64,000 bases of DNA from an uncultured Bacteroidales bacterium (GCA_902787575.1 CADAGX010000006.1:27979-91978), one strand, 5' to 3'. Counted from the first letter of the stretch, positions 51,552 through 59,944 are shown. Program-made: numbers and translations. Notes: generated from the letters alone by a model not told the origin.

Positions 51552-52745
51552 TCATTTGAATGCAAATCCGTTGGGATTGATTCCTACTCGGAACTGGTCG
51601 CGGAGTGCGCCTTCACGCGAGTAACGATAGACGACGCCCGACTGGCTGTAGTCCACAGCGTCGGCCACGTAAATATCTCCACCGCGTGGGTTCACACTGA
51701 GGCCGTAGAGTTTGTGACGGCGCCCCTTCGCGTCCACGGGCGCCAGTATGAAAGGCCGTACTGGCACGTGACTCTCTGCGACGCCCATGCGATAAATGTC
51801 GTTGTTCACCAGATAGAGCGTGTCGCGCCTCGGGTTGAGCGCCAGTTGCACGCTGGCCTCGTCCGTGTCCAGCACTTGGTCTAGTTCTATTTTGCGTGTG
51901 GCAGCGTCGATGCGATAGAGGTGCGGCTCGTTGTCTCCAAAGCTGGCTGCGTCGGTGCCGTAGCCGCCGTCGGTGATGACCCACAGTTTGCCTCTGGCAT
52001 CAAGTGCCATGCATTTTGGCTGCCAACTCGTCAGCACAATGCTGTCTGTCACCTCTGCTTTCTGCGTGTCGAGGACCAGAATGCTACGGCTGTAGCACCA
52101 GCAGTTGGTGAAGAGTACGTCGCCGTAGGCCACAAATTGCTCGGTGTTGCAGTAGCCGTAGGCCTGTGGCTGCTGTGTGCTGATGCTTCCCACGGCTTGC
52201 ATCGTTGCTGGGTTGAATACGGTGATAAAAGGCGAGTAGAGGTCCGAGACGTATGCACGCTCGGCATTGGCCACATGGACGTATCGCGGATTCACAATCT
52301 TGTTTCCCGCTCCGGCTGTCAGCTGTCCTTTCACCTTAAACGTCTCGGCGTCGATGGCCCAGATGATGCCGCTGTTTTCGACTGCAATGTAAGCCGTCCC
52401 GTCGTGGAGCGTGATGGACTGGCCCGTGTCGCCCAGTTTGCGGTCGTTGGCACGTTGGAACACGCCGTTCTCCACCTTCCGCGTCTGCGGGTCGTAGTAG
52501 GAAAGCGAACTGTTGCCGCTCTGATAGTTGCCTTCGCAAAGGATAAAAACGCCGGTGCCCGTGTCGGTGAACGTTTCTTCGTCGTTCTCGTCGCCTATGC
52601 CGTTGCACGACTGAAAAGCCAAGGCCGTCAGCATCGGCAGCAGACCGAGCCATGCGGCCGTGCTAAGGCGGAAACTTTGCTTCGAGGCTCGGGAGCGAGA
52701 CTCCTGACAGCAGGTGGACGATGCCGCACCGGTGCGATTCATCAT
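51552..52745 (-). CDS. btuG: BtuG-like YncE/DUF5074-type beta-propeller lipoprotein
   Basis: A 397-aa surface lipoprotein with a seven-blade beta-propeller. Signal: long basic n-region, LGLLPMLTALAFQSC lipobox, then NGIGDENDEE. The diagnostic first blade VFILCEGNYQSGNSSLSYYD matches BtuG/YncE proteins that bind B12 with very high affinity at the surface and hand it to BtuB in Bacteroides. ATG 52745 (MMNRTG...) is chosen; another frame-in ATG at 52793 is possible. It is separated from the DUF4465 gene by a terminator-like hairpin at 52762-52795. Confidence 0.82.
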   Translation of the reverse strand: MMNRTGAASSTCCQESRSRASKQSFRLSTAAWLGLLPMLTALAFQSCNGIGDENDEETFTDTGTGVFILCEGNYQSGNSSLSYYDPQTRKVENGVFQRANDRKLGDTGQSITLHDGTAYIAVENSGIIWAIDAETFKVKGQLTAGAGNKIVNPRYVHVANAERAYVSDLYSPFITVFNPATMQAVGSISTQQPQAYGYCNTEQFVAYGDVLFTNCWCYSRSILVLDTQKAEVTDSIVLTSWQPKCMALDARGKLWVITDGGYGTDAASFGDNEPHLYRIDAATRKIELDQVLDTDEASVQLALNPRRDTLYLVNNDIYRMGVAESHVPVRPFILAPVDAKGRRHKLYGLSVNPRGGDIYVADAVDYSQSGVVYRYSREGALRDQFRVGINPNGFAFK

Positions 52746-52760
52746 GCTACGGCTGAGAGT

Positions 52761-52795
52761 AGAAAAGGTTGGGAGTGAATTGCTCACTCCCAACC
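52761..52795 (-). terminator. Intra-operon terminator between DUF4465 and btuG-like genes
   Basis: On the minus strand, GGTTGGGAGTGA (52784-52795) pairs with its complement (52767-52778), loop GCAAT, then TTTTC. Position after the first gene of the operon suggests partial termination, lowering downstream expression relative to DUF4465. Confidence 0.75.
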
Positions 52796-52806
52796 GCCTG
52801 TTCTGA

Positions 52807-53574
52807 TTATTTCTTCACTACCACGTTGTCGAAAGCGAAGTAGGCCGGAGTGTTCAGGCCCCAGTCGCTCTTGTCGCTGCCTTCCATCGTGAAGTGGAGA
52901 TGCGTCACCTTGCCCAATGCGCTGAGCGGATGGGTGTACCACTTCGAGAGCTTTCCGCCGTCCAGAGCCACGGCAATCTTGCTGACACCCGTCTCGGTCT
53001 CTCCGTTGAAGCCCGTCACGATGATGTTCAGGAAGTCGCCTTTTGCAGTCAGCGGCTTGGCGTAGTCGTTACCATTCTTGATAACGCTCAGCACGTAGGT
53101 CGTGGCGATGACATCGAACGACTGGATTTCGCGAGCCACACCGTCGGCAAAACTCAGCGTGGCGCCGTCGTTGCAATAAACGACAGCGAAGTTCTTGCTG
53201 CCGTTGCTCACGGGTACGGCCAACTGTATGTCGTACGAGCGAATGGAGTCGCTGTTCTCGTCCACGTAATTGCTGATGGCAATACCGCTTTCCGAGAAAC
53301 CGTAGTTGCCGCCGTAGGCATTCGTCATTCCGCCGTGCAGCTGAGTCGTGGCGTCGGTCCACGCATAATCCTTGGCGTTCTCGCCGTAGAGCAGCGGGCC
53401 GTAGTTCTGCGGGTTGTCGATGAGGGCGTCCCATTTCGACTCCTCGAATGTCAGCGTCATCGTGTTGGCAGCCTCTTCCGTGCTGGGGTTGAAGTCGTCG
53501 TTCTCGTCGTCACAAGCCGTAAATGCGAAGCCGGCAAAAAGCAGCATCGCCAGAAACTTTGTCTGTTTCATCAT
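52807..53574 (-). CDS. DUF4465 lipoprotein of the cobalamin locus
   Basis: A 255-aa lipoprotein, first gene after the riboswitch. Lipobox FAFTAC (Cys21) followed by DDENDD, a strong surface-export signal. The mature part is a beta-sandwich-like DUF4465 domain (about 40-250) with GGNYGFSESGIAISN and NTPAYFAFDNVVV. DUF4465 proteins occur in B12-uptake loci of gut Bacteroides, and at least some accessory lipoproteins there bind B12; I infer the same. ATG at 53574 is followed by a second at 53571; either is possible. Confidence 0.85.
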   Translation of the reverse strand: MMKQTKFLAMLLFAGFAFTACDDENDDFNPSTEEAANTMTLTFEESKWDALIDNPQNYGPLLYGENAKDYAWTDATTQLHGGMTNAYGGNYGFSESGIAISNYVDENSDSIRSYDIQLAVPVSNGSKNFAVVYCNDGATLSFADGVAREIQSFDVIATTYVLSVIKNGNDYAKPLTAKGDFLNIIVTGFNGETETGVSKIAVALDGGKLSKWYTHPLSALGKVTHLHFTMEGSDKSDWGLNTPAYFAFDNVVVKK

Positions 53575-53621
53575 TTTGTTATTTTAAGGTTACACATGTT
53601 ATGTTCTACGTCCGCGCGTAT
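53575..53621. other. Leader linker between riboswitch and DUF4465 start
   Basis: Short AT-rich sequence before the ATG with no SD-like element; start recognition is likely by an A-rich leader. Confidence 0.6.
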
Positions 53622-53784
53622 TCTGATGGCGGCAGGTTTTCTGACTCGTTCCTGCTTCGCGGTGCACCTTCCCAGAGACGTTTCTTCTCCAGTGGCTGAT
53701 ACGCACGGAAGCACATGTGAGGAACACACAGCTGCGGGACAGTTTCGGAGTTTCACCGAATTCCCTTATCCGTCATTTCGTCCG
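53622..53784 (-). promoter_or_regulatory. Cobalamin riboswitch
   Basis: Minus-strand leader with all hallmarks: GGGAATTCGGTGAAACTCCG near 53766, then ACTGTCCCGCAGCTGT, GCCACTGG in the middle, GGGAAGGTGCACC, and the B12 box AGTCAGAAAACCTGCC ending near 53630. About 50 nt separate it from the DUF4465 ATG. Binding of adenosylcobalamin should switch off translation or transcription of the uptake operon. This fixes the function of the following genes as corrinoid acquisition. Confidence 0.95.
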
Positions 53785-53815
53785 CAAAGTTACGCTTTTT
53801 AGTTTGAAAAACAAA
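53785..53815 (-). promoter_or_regulatory. Promoter of the cobalamin uptake operon
   Basis: On the minus strand: TTTTG (53812-53816), 19-bp gap, TAACTTTG (53785-53792), directly before the riboswitch. A palindromic repeat array starts 1 bp beyond the -33 box (53817). Confidence 0.85.
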
Positions 53816-53816
53816 A

Positions 53817-53874
53817 TCTGACGTGCAGTTTCGCAGATTTCCACGTGTGGCAAGTCAGGTTGCCACGTGAGGTT
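53817..53874. repeat. Palindromic repeat array between the B12 promoter and panE (3 units)
   Basis: Units start at 53817 (TCTGAC GT GCAGTT), 53839 (TTCCAC GT GTGGCA) and 53861 (TGCCAC GT GAGGTT), spaced 22 bp. The third unit encodes the last panE residues (part of KPHVAT) and the array touches the B12 operon -33 element. Confidence 0.8.
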
Positions 53875-54823
53875 TTGTTTTTTCTTGCCGTTGTTTCTGC
53901 ATGAATCGCAGCTCGGCCTCCAGCATTTCGAGGCGTGGCATTGGGCATCCCGCCTGCCGCGCTATCTGCAGCGGGCGCGAGTAGATATAATCTATCTCCA
54001 TCGGCCTGCCAAAGTCCCAGTCGAGCCGCATCGACGGGCTGTAGGGAGTCATGGCGTCGGTGGTGACAATCATTTTTTCCACGAACTCTTCGTCTACGCC
54101 CTCCACGCCCATTGCTCGTGTGGCGCGTACTATCTCCATCATCTGCTCGCGGATGAGTTGGCGCGTGGCGGGCATCTGTAGCAGTTCATCCGTCTGGCAG
54201 TGCAGGGCCACGGTCATGCCGTTGAACGGCATGTTCCACACCGCTTTTCGCCAGCGTGCCGTGGCGTATTCCACCTCGTGCGCCTCTATTCCGGCGGCCT
54301 GCAAGTCGGCCGTCACGCTCTGTATGAGCGCCTCGTCGGGACACGAATAATTTCCGATGTTTATGCTGCCATAGCACTGGTGGCAGACACGCCCCGGCTC
54401 CGTCTTGGCCGAGCAGATGAACGCCAGTCCGGCGGCCAGCCACACGTCGGGAAACTGCTGCTGCACGTCCTCCTCCACGCCGATGCCGTTCTGTATGAGC
54501 ACCACCAGCGTGCGCTCGTGCAACAGCGGCGGAAGCAGTCGCGGCAACATGTGATTATTGGTACTTTTGAGCGCCACCAGCACTACGTCGCACTGCGGCA
54601 TCCTCGCCACGTCGTTATAAACGTGAGGGTTCGACAGGTGGAAATCCCCGTCGCACGAGTCCACAAACAGCCCGTGCTCCTTCACAAAATCATAGTCGCG
54701 GTGAAGCAGAAAATGAACTTCCCGTCCGCTCCGCGCCAGCCGCGCACCGTAGAATCCTCCCACGGCTCCCGTGCCGATTACTCCATATCGAAGCCTTATT
54801 TCTCCGTTGTACGTATTATTCAT
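53855..54823 (-). CDS. panE: 2-dehydropantoate 2-reductase (ketopantoate reductase)
   Basis: NADPH-dependent reduction of ketopantoate to pantoate for pantothenate/CoA synthesis. 322 aa. N-terminal NADPH-binding Rossmann motif GVIGTGAVGGFYGARLARSG (about residues 14-33), then DVVLVALKSTNN and LVVLIQNGIGVEEDV; the catalytic Lys is in RWRKAVWNMPFNG (about 192). C-terminal helical domain ends in SPSMRLDWDFGRPMEIDY. The C-terminal four residues (HVAT) come from a repeat unit. The start overlaps the 3' end of the DUF2461 pseudogene by 8 bp. Confidence 0.93.
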   Translation of the reverse strand: MNNTYNGEIRLRYGVIGTGAVGGFYGARLARSGREVHFLLHRDYDFVKEHGLFVDSCDGDFHLSNPHVYNDVARMPQCDVVLVALKSTNNHMLPRLLPPLLHERTLVVLIQNGIGVEEDVQQQFPDVWLAAGLAFICSAKTEPGRVCHQCYGSINIGNYSCPDEALIQSVTADLQAAGIEAHEVEYATARWRKAVWNMPFNGMTVALHCQTDELLQMPATRQLIREQMMEIVRATRAMGVEGVDEEFVEKMIVTTDAMTPYSPSMRLDWDFGRPMEIDYIYSRPLQIARQAGCPMPRLEMLEAELRFMQKQRQEKTKPHVAT

Positions 54824-55485
54824 AGTCGTCGATTGTGTAGTTGATGAAGTCGAGGAATGGTTTCATCACCTCGAAGACGTGGAGCGTCTGCTGGAGCCAG
54901 TCGGGCTGGCGCAGGAAATCGTCGGGAATCTGCGTGGCCACCGAGTAGTCCTTCGGGCGAATGTAGTCGGGGAAAGGGAATTCGCGCGGAAAACCTTTGG
55001 GCACGGTCTTCACGCGGTCCATGCCAAGGGTGGGGAAGAGGCGGCGAAACTCGGGTGCCTCCACGATGCCGCGAAATTCTTCTATCTCGTCCACAACGCT
55101 CTGACGCACAGCACGTAGCATATGGGGGTGGTAGGCAGTAGGCACCGCCGGCAATCATGCACGACGCGGGCTCGATGTGGAGATAGTACCCACCGTGGAA
55201 AGCCTTCTTGCCGTGGGCCGCGACGTAGAGTCCGAAGTGCCGCTTGTAGGGCGACTTGTCTTCGCTGAAACGCATGTCGCGGTAGAATCGGTAGGTGCAA
55301 TCTTTCACCGAGAGGTGGGCCACCGAGGGATCGATGACGGCAAGGCCGCCAATCAACTGCTCGGCCATGGTTTCGAAAATGAGGCGTGCGCGGTCGTACT
55401 CGTCGCGGTGGGCGGCGAACCAAGTGCGGTCGTTGTGCGCAGCAACGTCGCGCAGGAACTTATATACGATGTCGATGTCTGTCAT
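54816..55485 (-). pseudogene. DUF2461 gene disrupted by a 7-bp tandem duplication
   Basis: DUF2461 family protein (about 220 aa when intact; MTDIDIVYKFLRDVAAHN... to FLDFINYTIDDYE). The reading frame breaks after ...CMIAGGAY. On the minus strand, TGCCTAC occurs twice in a row (positions 55131-55144, read on + as GTAGGCA twice). Removing one copy joins the two frames exactly as ...GGAYHPHMLRAVRQSV..., a sequence expected for the family. Length then is 663 bp, an exact multiple of three. It has its own -7 box and repeat unit upstream. Either a pseudogene, a reversible slippage allele or an assembly error. Confidence 0.85.
55131..55144. repeat. 7-bp tandem duplication (GTAGGCA x2) causing the DUF2461 frameshift
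   Basis: GTAGGCA at 55131-55137 is repeated immediately at 55138-55144. Loss of one copy restores the frame. Confidence 0.9.
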
Positions 55486-55493
55486 AACGAGGG

Positions 55494-55566
55494 CAAAGTT
55501 ACGAAGAAGCGAGCAATCGGGCAAGCAAAACGACGTATTTCGTGGCAGATTTGCGAGGCGCGACGG
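55494..55566 (-). repeat. Single copy of the hairpin/promoter-like repeat before DUF2461
   Basis: Starts CAAAGTTACGAAGAAGCGAG, as in the three copies before btuC, then GCAAAACGACG, similar to the second copy there. Minus-strand TAACTTTG (55494-55501) is a -7 box 8 bp before the DUF2461 start (55485). Confidence 0.7.
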
Positions 55567-55584
55567 CGAAAGTCTCAAGAGAAA

Positions 55585-55619
55585 AATAAGGTGCCGCCCA
55601 CGAAGGACGACACCTTATT
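55585..55619 (-). terminator. Terminator after mutB
   Basis: On the minus strand, AATAAGGTG pairs with CACCTTATT (55611-55619 with 55585-55593), followed by TTTTTC. It ends the mutA-mutB transcript. Confidence 0.8.
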
Positions 55620-55642
55620 AATTATACGCGCGCGTGCGCGAC

Positions 55643-57811
55643 TTACTCTTTGTCGAGCAGCAGCTTCATTACCTCGAGGGCAGACTTGGCAACGCTGGTG
55701 CCGGGGCCGAAGATGGCGGCGACGCCTGCCTTGTAGAGGAAATCGTAGTCCTGAGCGGGGATAACTCCGCCTGCGGTAACCATGATGTCCTCGCGGCCAA
55801 GTTTCTTCAGTTCCTCAATGACTTGCGGAATGAGCGTCTTGTGACCGGCGGCCAGTGAGCTGGCGCCCAGCACATTCACGTCGTTCTCCACTGCCTGACG
55901 AGCTGCCTCCTCGGGCGTCTGGAAGAGCGGACCCATGTCCACGTCGAAGCCGCAGTCGGCATAGCCGGTGGCTACAACTTTGGCGCCACGATCGTGACCG
56001 TCCTGGCCCATCTTGGCAATCATGATGCGCGGACGACGTCCCTCGCGCTTTGCAAATTCCTCGGTCAATGCACAGGCTTCCTCGAACTCTGTGTCATTCT
56101 TGCTTTCACTGCTATACACACCTGAAATTGTTCTGATTACTGCTTTGTAACGTCCCACGATGGCTTCGCATGCGTCGCTTATCTCGCCCAGTGTGGCGCG
56201 ATGACCGGCGGCTATGACAGCCAGGTCGAGCAGGTTGTTCTTGCTCTTCTTTCCTTCGTTGAACTCGCGTACGCATTCTGTGATGGCAGCCAGGTCTTTC
56301 TTCACCTGAGCCTCGTCGCGCTTAGCGCGAACTTCCTTGAGCGAAGCTTCCTGCTGCAGACGCACTGCGGTGTTGTCGATTTCCAGAATGTCGATGGGAT
56401 CCTCGTGCTCGAGACGATACTTGTTTACACCCACGATGGTCTGAACGCCAGAGTCGATACGAGCCTGCGTACGTGCGGCAGCTTCCTCGATGCGCATCTT
56501 GGGCAGACCTGTCTCGATAGCCTTGGCCATTCCGCCGAGCTTCTCGATTTCCTGGATGTGCTCCCATGCTTTGGTGTAGAGTTCCTGCGTGAGTTTCTCC
56601 ACGTAGTAGCTACCAGCCCACGGGTCGATGTGCTTGCAGACCTGTGTCTCGTTCTGGATGTAAATCTGCGTATTACGTGCGATACGTGCGGAGAAGTCGG
56701 TGGGCAGTGCGATGGCCTCGTCCAGTGCGTTCGTGTGGAGCGACTGTGTGTGACCGAGCACAGCTGCCATGGCTTCGATACAGGTGCGGCCCACGTTGTT
56801 GAAGGGGTCCTGCTCGGTGAGCGACCAGCCCGACGTCTGCGAGTGAGTACGCAGAGCCATCGACTTGGGATTCTTGGCACCGAAGGATTTCACTATCTTG
56901 GCCCAAAGCAGACGGCCTGCGCGCATCTTGGCAATTTCCATGAAGTGGTTTACGCCGATGGCCCAGAAGAACGAGAGACGCGGTGCGAAGGCATCCACGT
57001 CGATGCCTGCGTTGATACCGGCGCGGAGGTAATCCATTCCGTCTGCCAACGTGTAAGCCAACTCGATGTCGGCCGTGGCACCTGCCTCTTGCATGTGATA
57101 ACCCGAGATGGAGATGCTGTTGAACTTAGGCATCTTCTGGCTCGTGTACTCGAAGATATCTGCGATAATCTTCATGGAGAATGCGGGTGGATAGATGTAC
57201 GTGTTACGCACCATGAACTCCTTGAGGATATCGTTCTGGATGGTACCTGCCATCTCCTCGAGTTGTGCACCCTGTTCCAGTCCGGCGTTGATGTAGAATG
57301 CCAGAATCGGCAGCACGGCGCCGTTCATCGTCATGGAGACAGACATCTTGTTCAAGGGAATACCGTCGAAGAGCACCTTCATGTTCTCGAGCGAGCAGAT
57401 GCTAACGCCAGCCTTGCCGACGTCGCCCACCACGCGCTGGTTGTCGGGGTCGTAGCCGCGGTGTGTGGGAAGGTCGAATGCGACGCTCAGACCCTTCTGT
57501 CCGCTGGCCAGGTTGCGGCGATAGAAAGCGTTGCTCTCTTCGGCCGTCGAGAAACCGGCATACTGACGGATGGTCCACGGGCGGAAAGGATACATCATGC
57601 TGTACGGGCCACGCAGGAACGGCGGGATGCCGGCTGCGAAGTCGAGGTGTTCCATGCCCTCGAGGTCTTCTTTTGTGTAGACGGGTTGGATTTCTATCTG
57701 CTCGGGAGTCTTCCAGTTGGCAGTGATTCCATTTTCTTTTTGCCATTGCTGGCCATTCTTTGCCTCTATGCCGGCAAAGATGTCTATGTTGTTGAATTGT
57801 TTACGTGCCAT
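55643..57811 (-). CDS. mutB: Methylmalonyl-CoA mutase, large (catalytic, B12-binding) subunit
   Basis: Interconverts methylmalonyl-CoA and succinyl-CoA in the propionate pathway; requires adenosylcobalamin. 722 aa. N-terminal catalytic TIM barrel (about 60-560; [40 protein letters not shown]-like [10 protein letters not shown]) and C-terminal cobalamin-binding domain (about 590-720) with the base-off DxHxxG motif in [14 protein letters not shown]. It is 6 bp after mutA and ends at a terminator. Being near the B12 locus is functionally logical. Confidence 0.98.
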   Translation of the reverse strand: MARKQFNNIDIFAGIEAKNGQQWQKENGITANWKTPEQIEIQPVYTKEDLEGMEHLDFAAGIPPFLRGPYSMMYPFRPWTIRQYAGFSTAEESNAFYRRNLASGQKGLSVAFDLPTHRGYDPDNQRVVGDVGKAGVSICSLENMKVLFDGIPLNKMSVSMTMNGAVLPILAFYINAGLEQGAQLEEMAGTIQNDILKEFMVRNTYIYPPAFSMKIIADIFEYTSQKMPKFNSISISGYHMQEAGATADIELAYTLADGMDYLRAGINAGIDVDAFAPRLSFFWAIGVNHFMEIAKMRAGRLLWAKIVKSFGAKNPKSMALRTHSQTSGWSLTEQDPFNNVGRTCIEAMAAVLGHTQSLHTNALDEAIALPTDFSARIARNTQIYIQNETQVCKHIDPWAGSYYVEKLTQELYTKAWEHIQEIEKLGGMAKAIETGLPKMRIEEAAARTQARIDSGVQTIVGVNKYRLEHEDPIDILEIDNTAVRLQQEASLKEVRAKRDEAQVKKDLAAITECVREFNEGKKSKNNLLDLAVIAAGHRATLGEISDACEAIVGRYKAVIRTISGVYSSESKNDTEFEEACALTEEFAKREGRRPRIMIAKMGQDGHDRGAKVVATGYADCGFDVDMGPLFQTPEEAARQAVENDVNVLGASSLAAGHKTLIPQVIEELKKLGREDIMVTAGGVIPAQDYDFLYKAGVAAIFGPGTSVAKSALEVMKLLLDKE

Positions 57812-57817
57812 AATCTA

Positions 57818-59662
57818 TCAGATTCCCAGTTTAGCGTTATACTCTTTCAATGTCTTCAGTTGGTCTACGCGCACATGGATGAAGTTTTCGATGCCTGCGG
57901 CTTTCAGATCTTCAGCACATGCGGGAGCTCCGGCCACTACGAACATGGCGCGGCCGTTGAGGTACTTGAATGCCGGAATGGCGTATTCTGCGTACTCGTC
58001 GTCGCTGGAGCAGATGACAACGATGTCAGCGCCAGCCTCGAGTGCCTTGTCTACGCCTTCTTCCACGGTGGGGAAGCCCAGATTGTCTATCACTTTGTAT
58101 CCAGCGGCTGCCAGGAAGTTGCAGCTGAACTGAGCGCGAGCCTGGCGCATGGCCAGATTACCGATGGTGAGCATGAAGGCAACAGGTGTCTTGGCTGCTT
58201 TCTCGGTTGTGAGGCGCAGTGTCTCGAAATCGCTGGCCAGACGTGTGGGCTGTATGGTGGGCAGTGTGCCGCACTCGGTGCCGCAGCCGCACTGGCATTC
58301 GCGCGGTTCCTTGCCTTCGCTCTTCTCGGTGAAGTTGGGGAACTGATTTGTGCCGAGCAGGAACTCTTTGCGCTTGCCTGCGTTGGCGTGGCGTGTCTGG
58401 TTTGTCTCGTTGATGGTGTTCTGGATGGCGCCGCCCTTGACTGCTGTCAGGAAGCCGCCCTGCTCCTCAACGCTGAGGAACAGCTTCCAAGCCTGTTCTG
58501 CCAGAGCTACGGTGAGTTCTTCGACGAAGTAGCTGCCGCCGGCCACGTCCACCATGCGGTCGAAGTGGCACTCGTCCTTGAGCAGGAGCTGCTGGTTGCG
58601 TGCGATGCGCTCGGCAAACTCGGTGGGAGTCTCGTACGGCTCGTCGAAGGGACGCACCACGATGCTCTCCACGCCGCCCAGTGCAGCGCTCATCGTCTCG
58701 GTTTGCGAGCGCAGCATGTTCACGTAGCTGTCGAAGAGTGTCTGGTTGTAGGTCGTGGTAACGGCCAGTACGTGCATCTTGGCGCTTTCCTTGTCTGTCG
58801 TGTACTGACTTACGATTTGCGACCACAGCATTCGTGCGGCACGCAACTTGGCAATCTCCATGAAGTAGACGCCGTTGATGCCCATGTTAAATTTGATGTT
58901 GCTGGCAGCCACTTCGGGTGCCACGCCTGCTTCGGTGAGCTGCTGCATGTACTCGTTGCCCCATGCCAAAGCATAGCCAAGGTCCTGATAGCTGTAGGCG
59001 CCGGCATCCGTCAGGCGGTAAGCGTTTACGCCAACGGCGCGGAAGTTGGGCCATGCGGCCAACGTCTCCACTACGGCCTTTGCCTCCGAGATCATCTCGC
59101 TGAGATCTTTGCCCTTGGTGAGCATCTTTTCAATCGGGTCGAAGTTGATGCTGCCGCGTATCTTCTCGGCTGCGATGCCAGACTGGCGGAAGTATTCGGC
59201 CAGGATCTGTGCCAACTCTGCCGTGTGACGCGGACAAGTGGTGAAGTTCACCTCTACGCAATCCAGGTAGATGCCTTTCAGCAGTGTGGCCACGAACGCC
59301 GGGCTGACGTCCTTGCCTTCAATCTTGAAGCCGAGGCTGTCCACGCCTTTGCAGAGCACGTCCAGTGCCTTGGCGTTGGCCTCTTCGGCCGATTCGCACT
59401 TGATGTCCTGACGGACACACCACTCGTTGTCGGCGGCTTTGTTGCCGCGCACATACGGGAACTCGCCGGGCAAGGCGTTCACTGTGGCCAGTTGGTCCAC
59501 ATCTTCCTTGCGGTAGAAAGGCTCCATGCTGAAGCCTTCGTTCGTTCTCCAGACCATCTTTTTCTGATAGTCGGCACCCTTGAGGTCTACCTCAATCTTG
59601 TCGCGCCATTCCTGACGCGAGGGCGCAGTGAAATCGGAGAATAGCTTTTCTTTTTCTGCCAT
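57818..59662 (-). CDS. mutA: Methylmalonyl-CoA mutase, small subunit
   Basis: Heterodimer partner of MutB. 614 aa. It has the same TIM-barrel and C-terminal Rossmann-like fold but lacks the DxHxxG cobalamin motif and key active-site residues, so it is structural. N-terminus MAEKEKLFSDFTAPSRQEW; domains about 30-500 and 510-614 (LTIGNLAMRQARAQFSCNF). First gene of the mutA-mutB pair, with a -33/-7 promoter at 59709-59740 on the minus strand. Confidence 0.97.
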   Translation of the reverse strand: MAEKEKLFSDFTAPSRQEWRDKIEVDLKGADYQKKMVWRTNEGFSMEPFYRKEDVDQLATVNALPGEFPYVRGNKAADNEWCVRQDIKCESAEEANAKALDVLCKGVDSLGFKIEGKDVSPAFVATLLKGIYLDCVEVNFTTCPRHTAELAQILAEYFRQSGIAAEKIRGSINFDPIEKMLTKGKDLSEMISEAKAVVETLAAWPNFRAVGVNAYRLTDAGAYSYQDLGYALAWGNEYMQQLTEAGVAPEVAASNIKFNMGINGVYFMEIAKLRAARMLWSQIVSQYTTDKESAKMHVLAVTTTYNQTLFDSYVNMLRSQTETMSAALGGVESIVVRPFDEPYETPTEFAERIARNQQLLLKDECHFDRMVDVAGGSYFVEELTVALAEQAWKLFLSVEEQGGFLTAVKGGAIQNTINETNQTRHANAGKRKEFLLGTNQFPNFTEKSEGKEPRECQCGCGTECGTLPTIQPTRLASDFETLRLTTEKAAKTPVAFMLTIGNLAMRQARAQFSCNFLAAAGYKVIDNLGFPTVEEGVDKALEAGADIVVICSSDDEYAEYAIPAFKYLNGRAMFVVAGAPACAEDLKAAGIENFIHVRVDQLKTLKEYNAKLGI

Positions 59663-59708
59663 TTTTGTATAAAAAATAATAATGTGTGTGTGCTTGTTAG
59701 AAGCGGCG

Positions 59709-59740
59709 CAAAATTACTTAATTTTGGGGACGTGGCAAAA
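59709..59740 (-). promoter_or_regulatory. mutAB promoter
   Basis: Minus strand: TTTTG (about 59736-59740), 19-bp gap, TAATTTTG (59709-59716), then about 46 nt to the mutA ATG (59662). Confidence 0.75.
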
Positions 59741-59807
59741 TTTATGTGCAGGAATCCGTCATCGTTTGACGTTTTTTCTTCTTTTCGGCACTTGTGAGGC
59801 GCCAGAA

Positions 59808-59886
59808 AACTACGTGTGGCAAAATTTTTGCGACGCGTCGCGTTGACCATTGCGACGTGTCGCGTGAGTCGAAACTACGCGTCGCA
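59808..59886. repeat. 22-bp-period palindromic array in the mutA/transporter divergent region (4 units)
   Basis: Units start at 59808 (AACTAC GT GTGGCA), 59829 (TGCGAC GC GTCGCG), 59851 (TGCGAC GT GTCGCG) and 59873 (AACTAC GC GTCGCA), spaced 21, 22 and 22 bp. This is the only array not next to a 3' gene end. Confidence 0.9.
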
Positions 59887-59944
59887 TTTTCAACTGCGTC
59901 AGAAGAAATACAGTACGGCGGGCGGCGGAATGAGAAAAACTTCG

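Noticed and set aside
55131-55144. Programmed ribosomal frameshift in DUF2461
   Set aside because: The site is a plain 7-bp duplication with no slippery heptamer or downstream pseudoknot, and homologues are expected to be in one frame.
56201-59644. Long + strand open frame opposite mutB and mutA
   Set aside because: Mirror of two unmistakable enzymes; Cys/His/Leu-rich composition typical of antisense frames.
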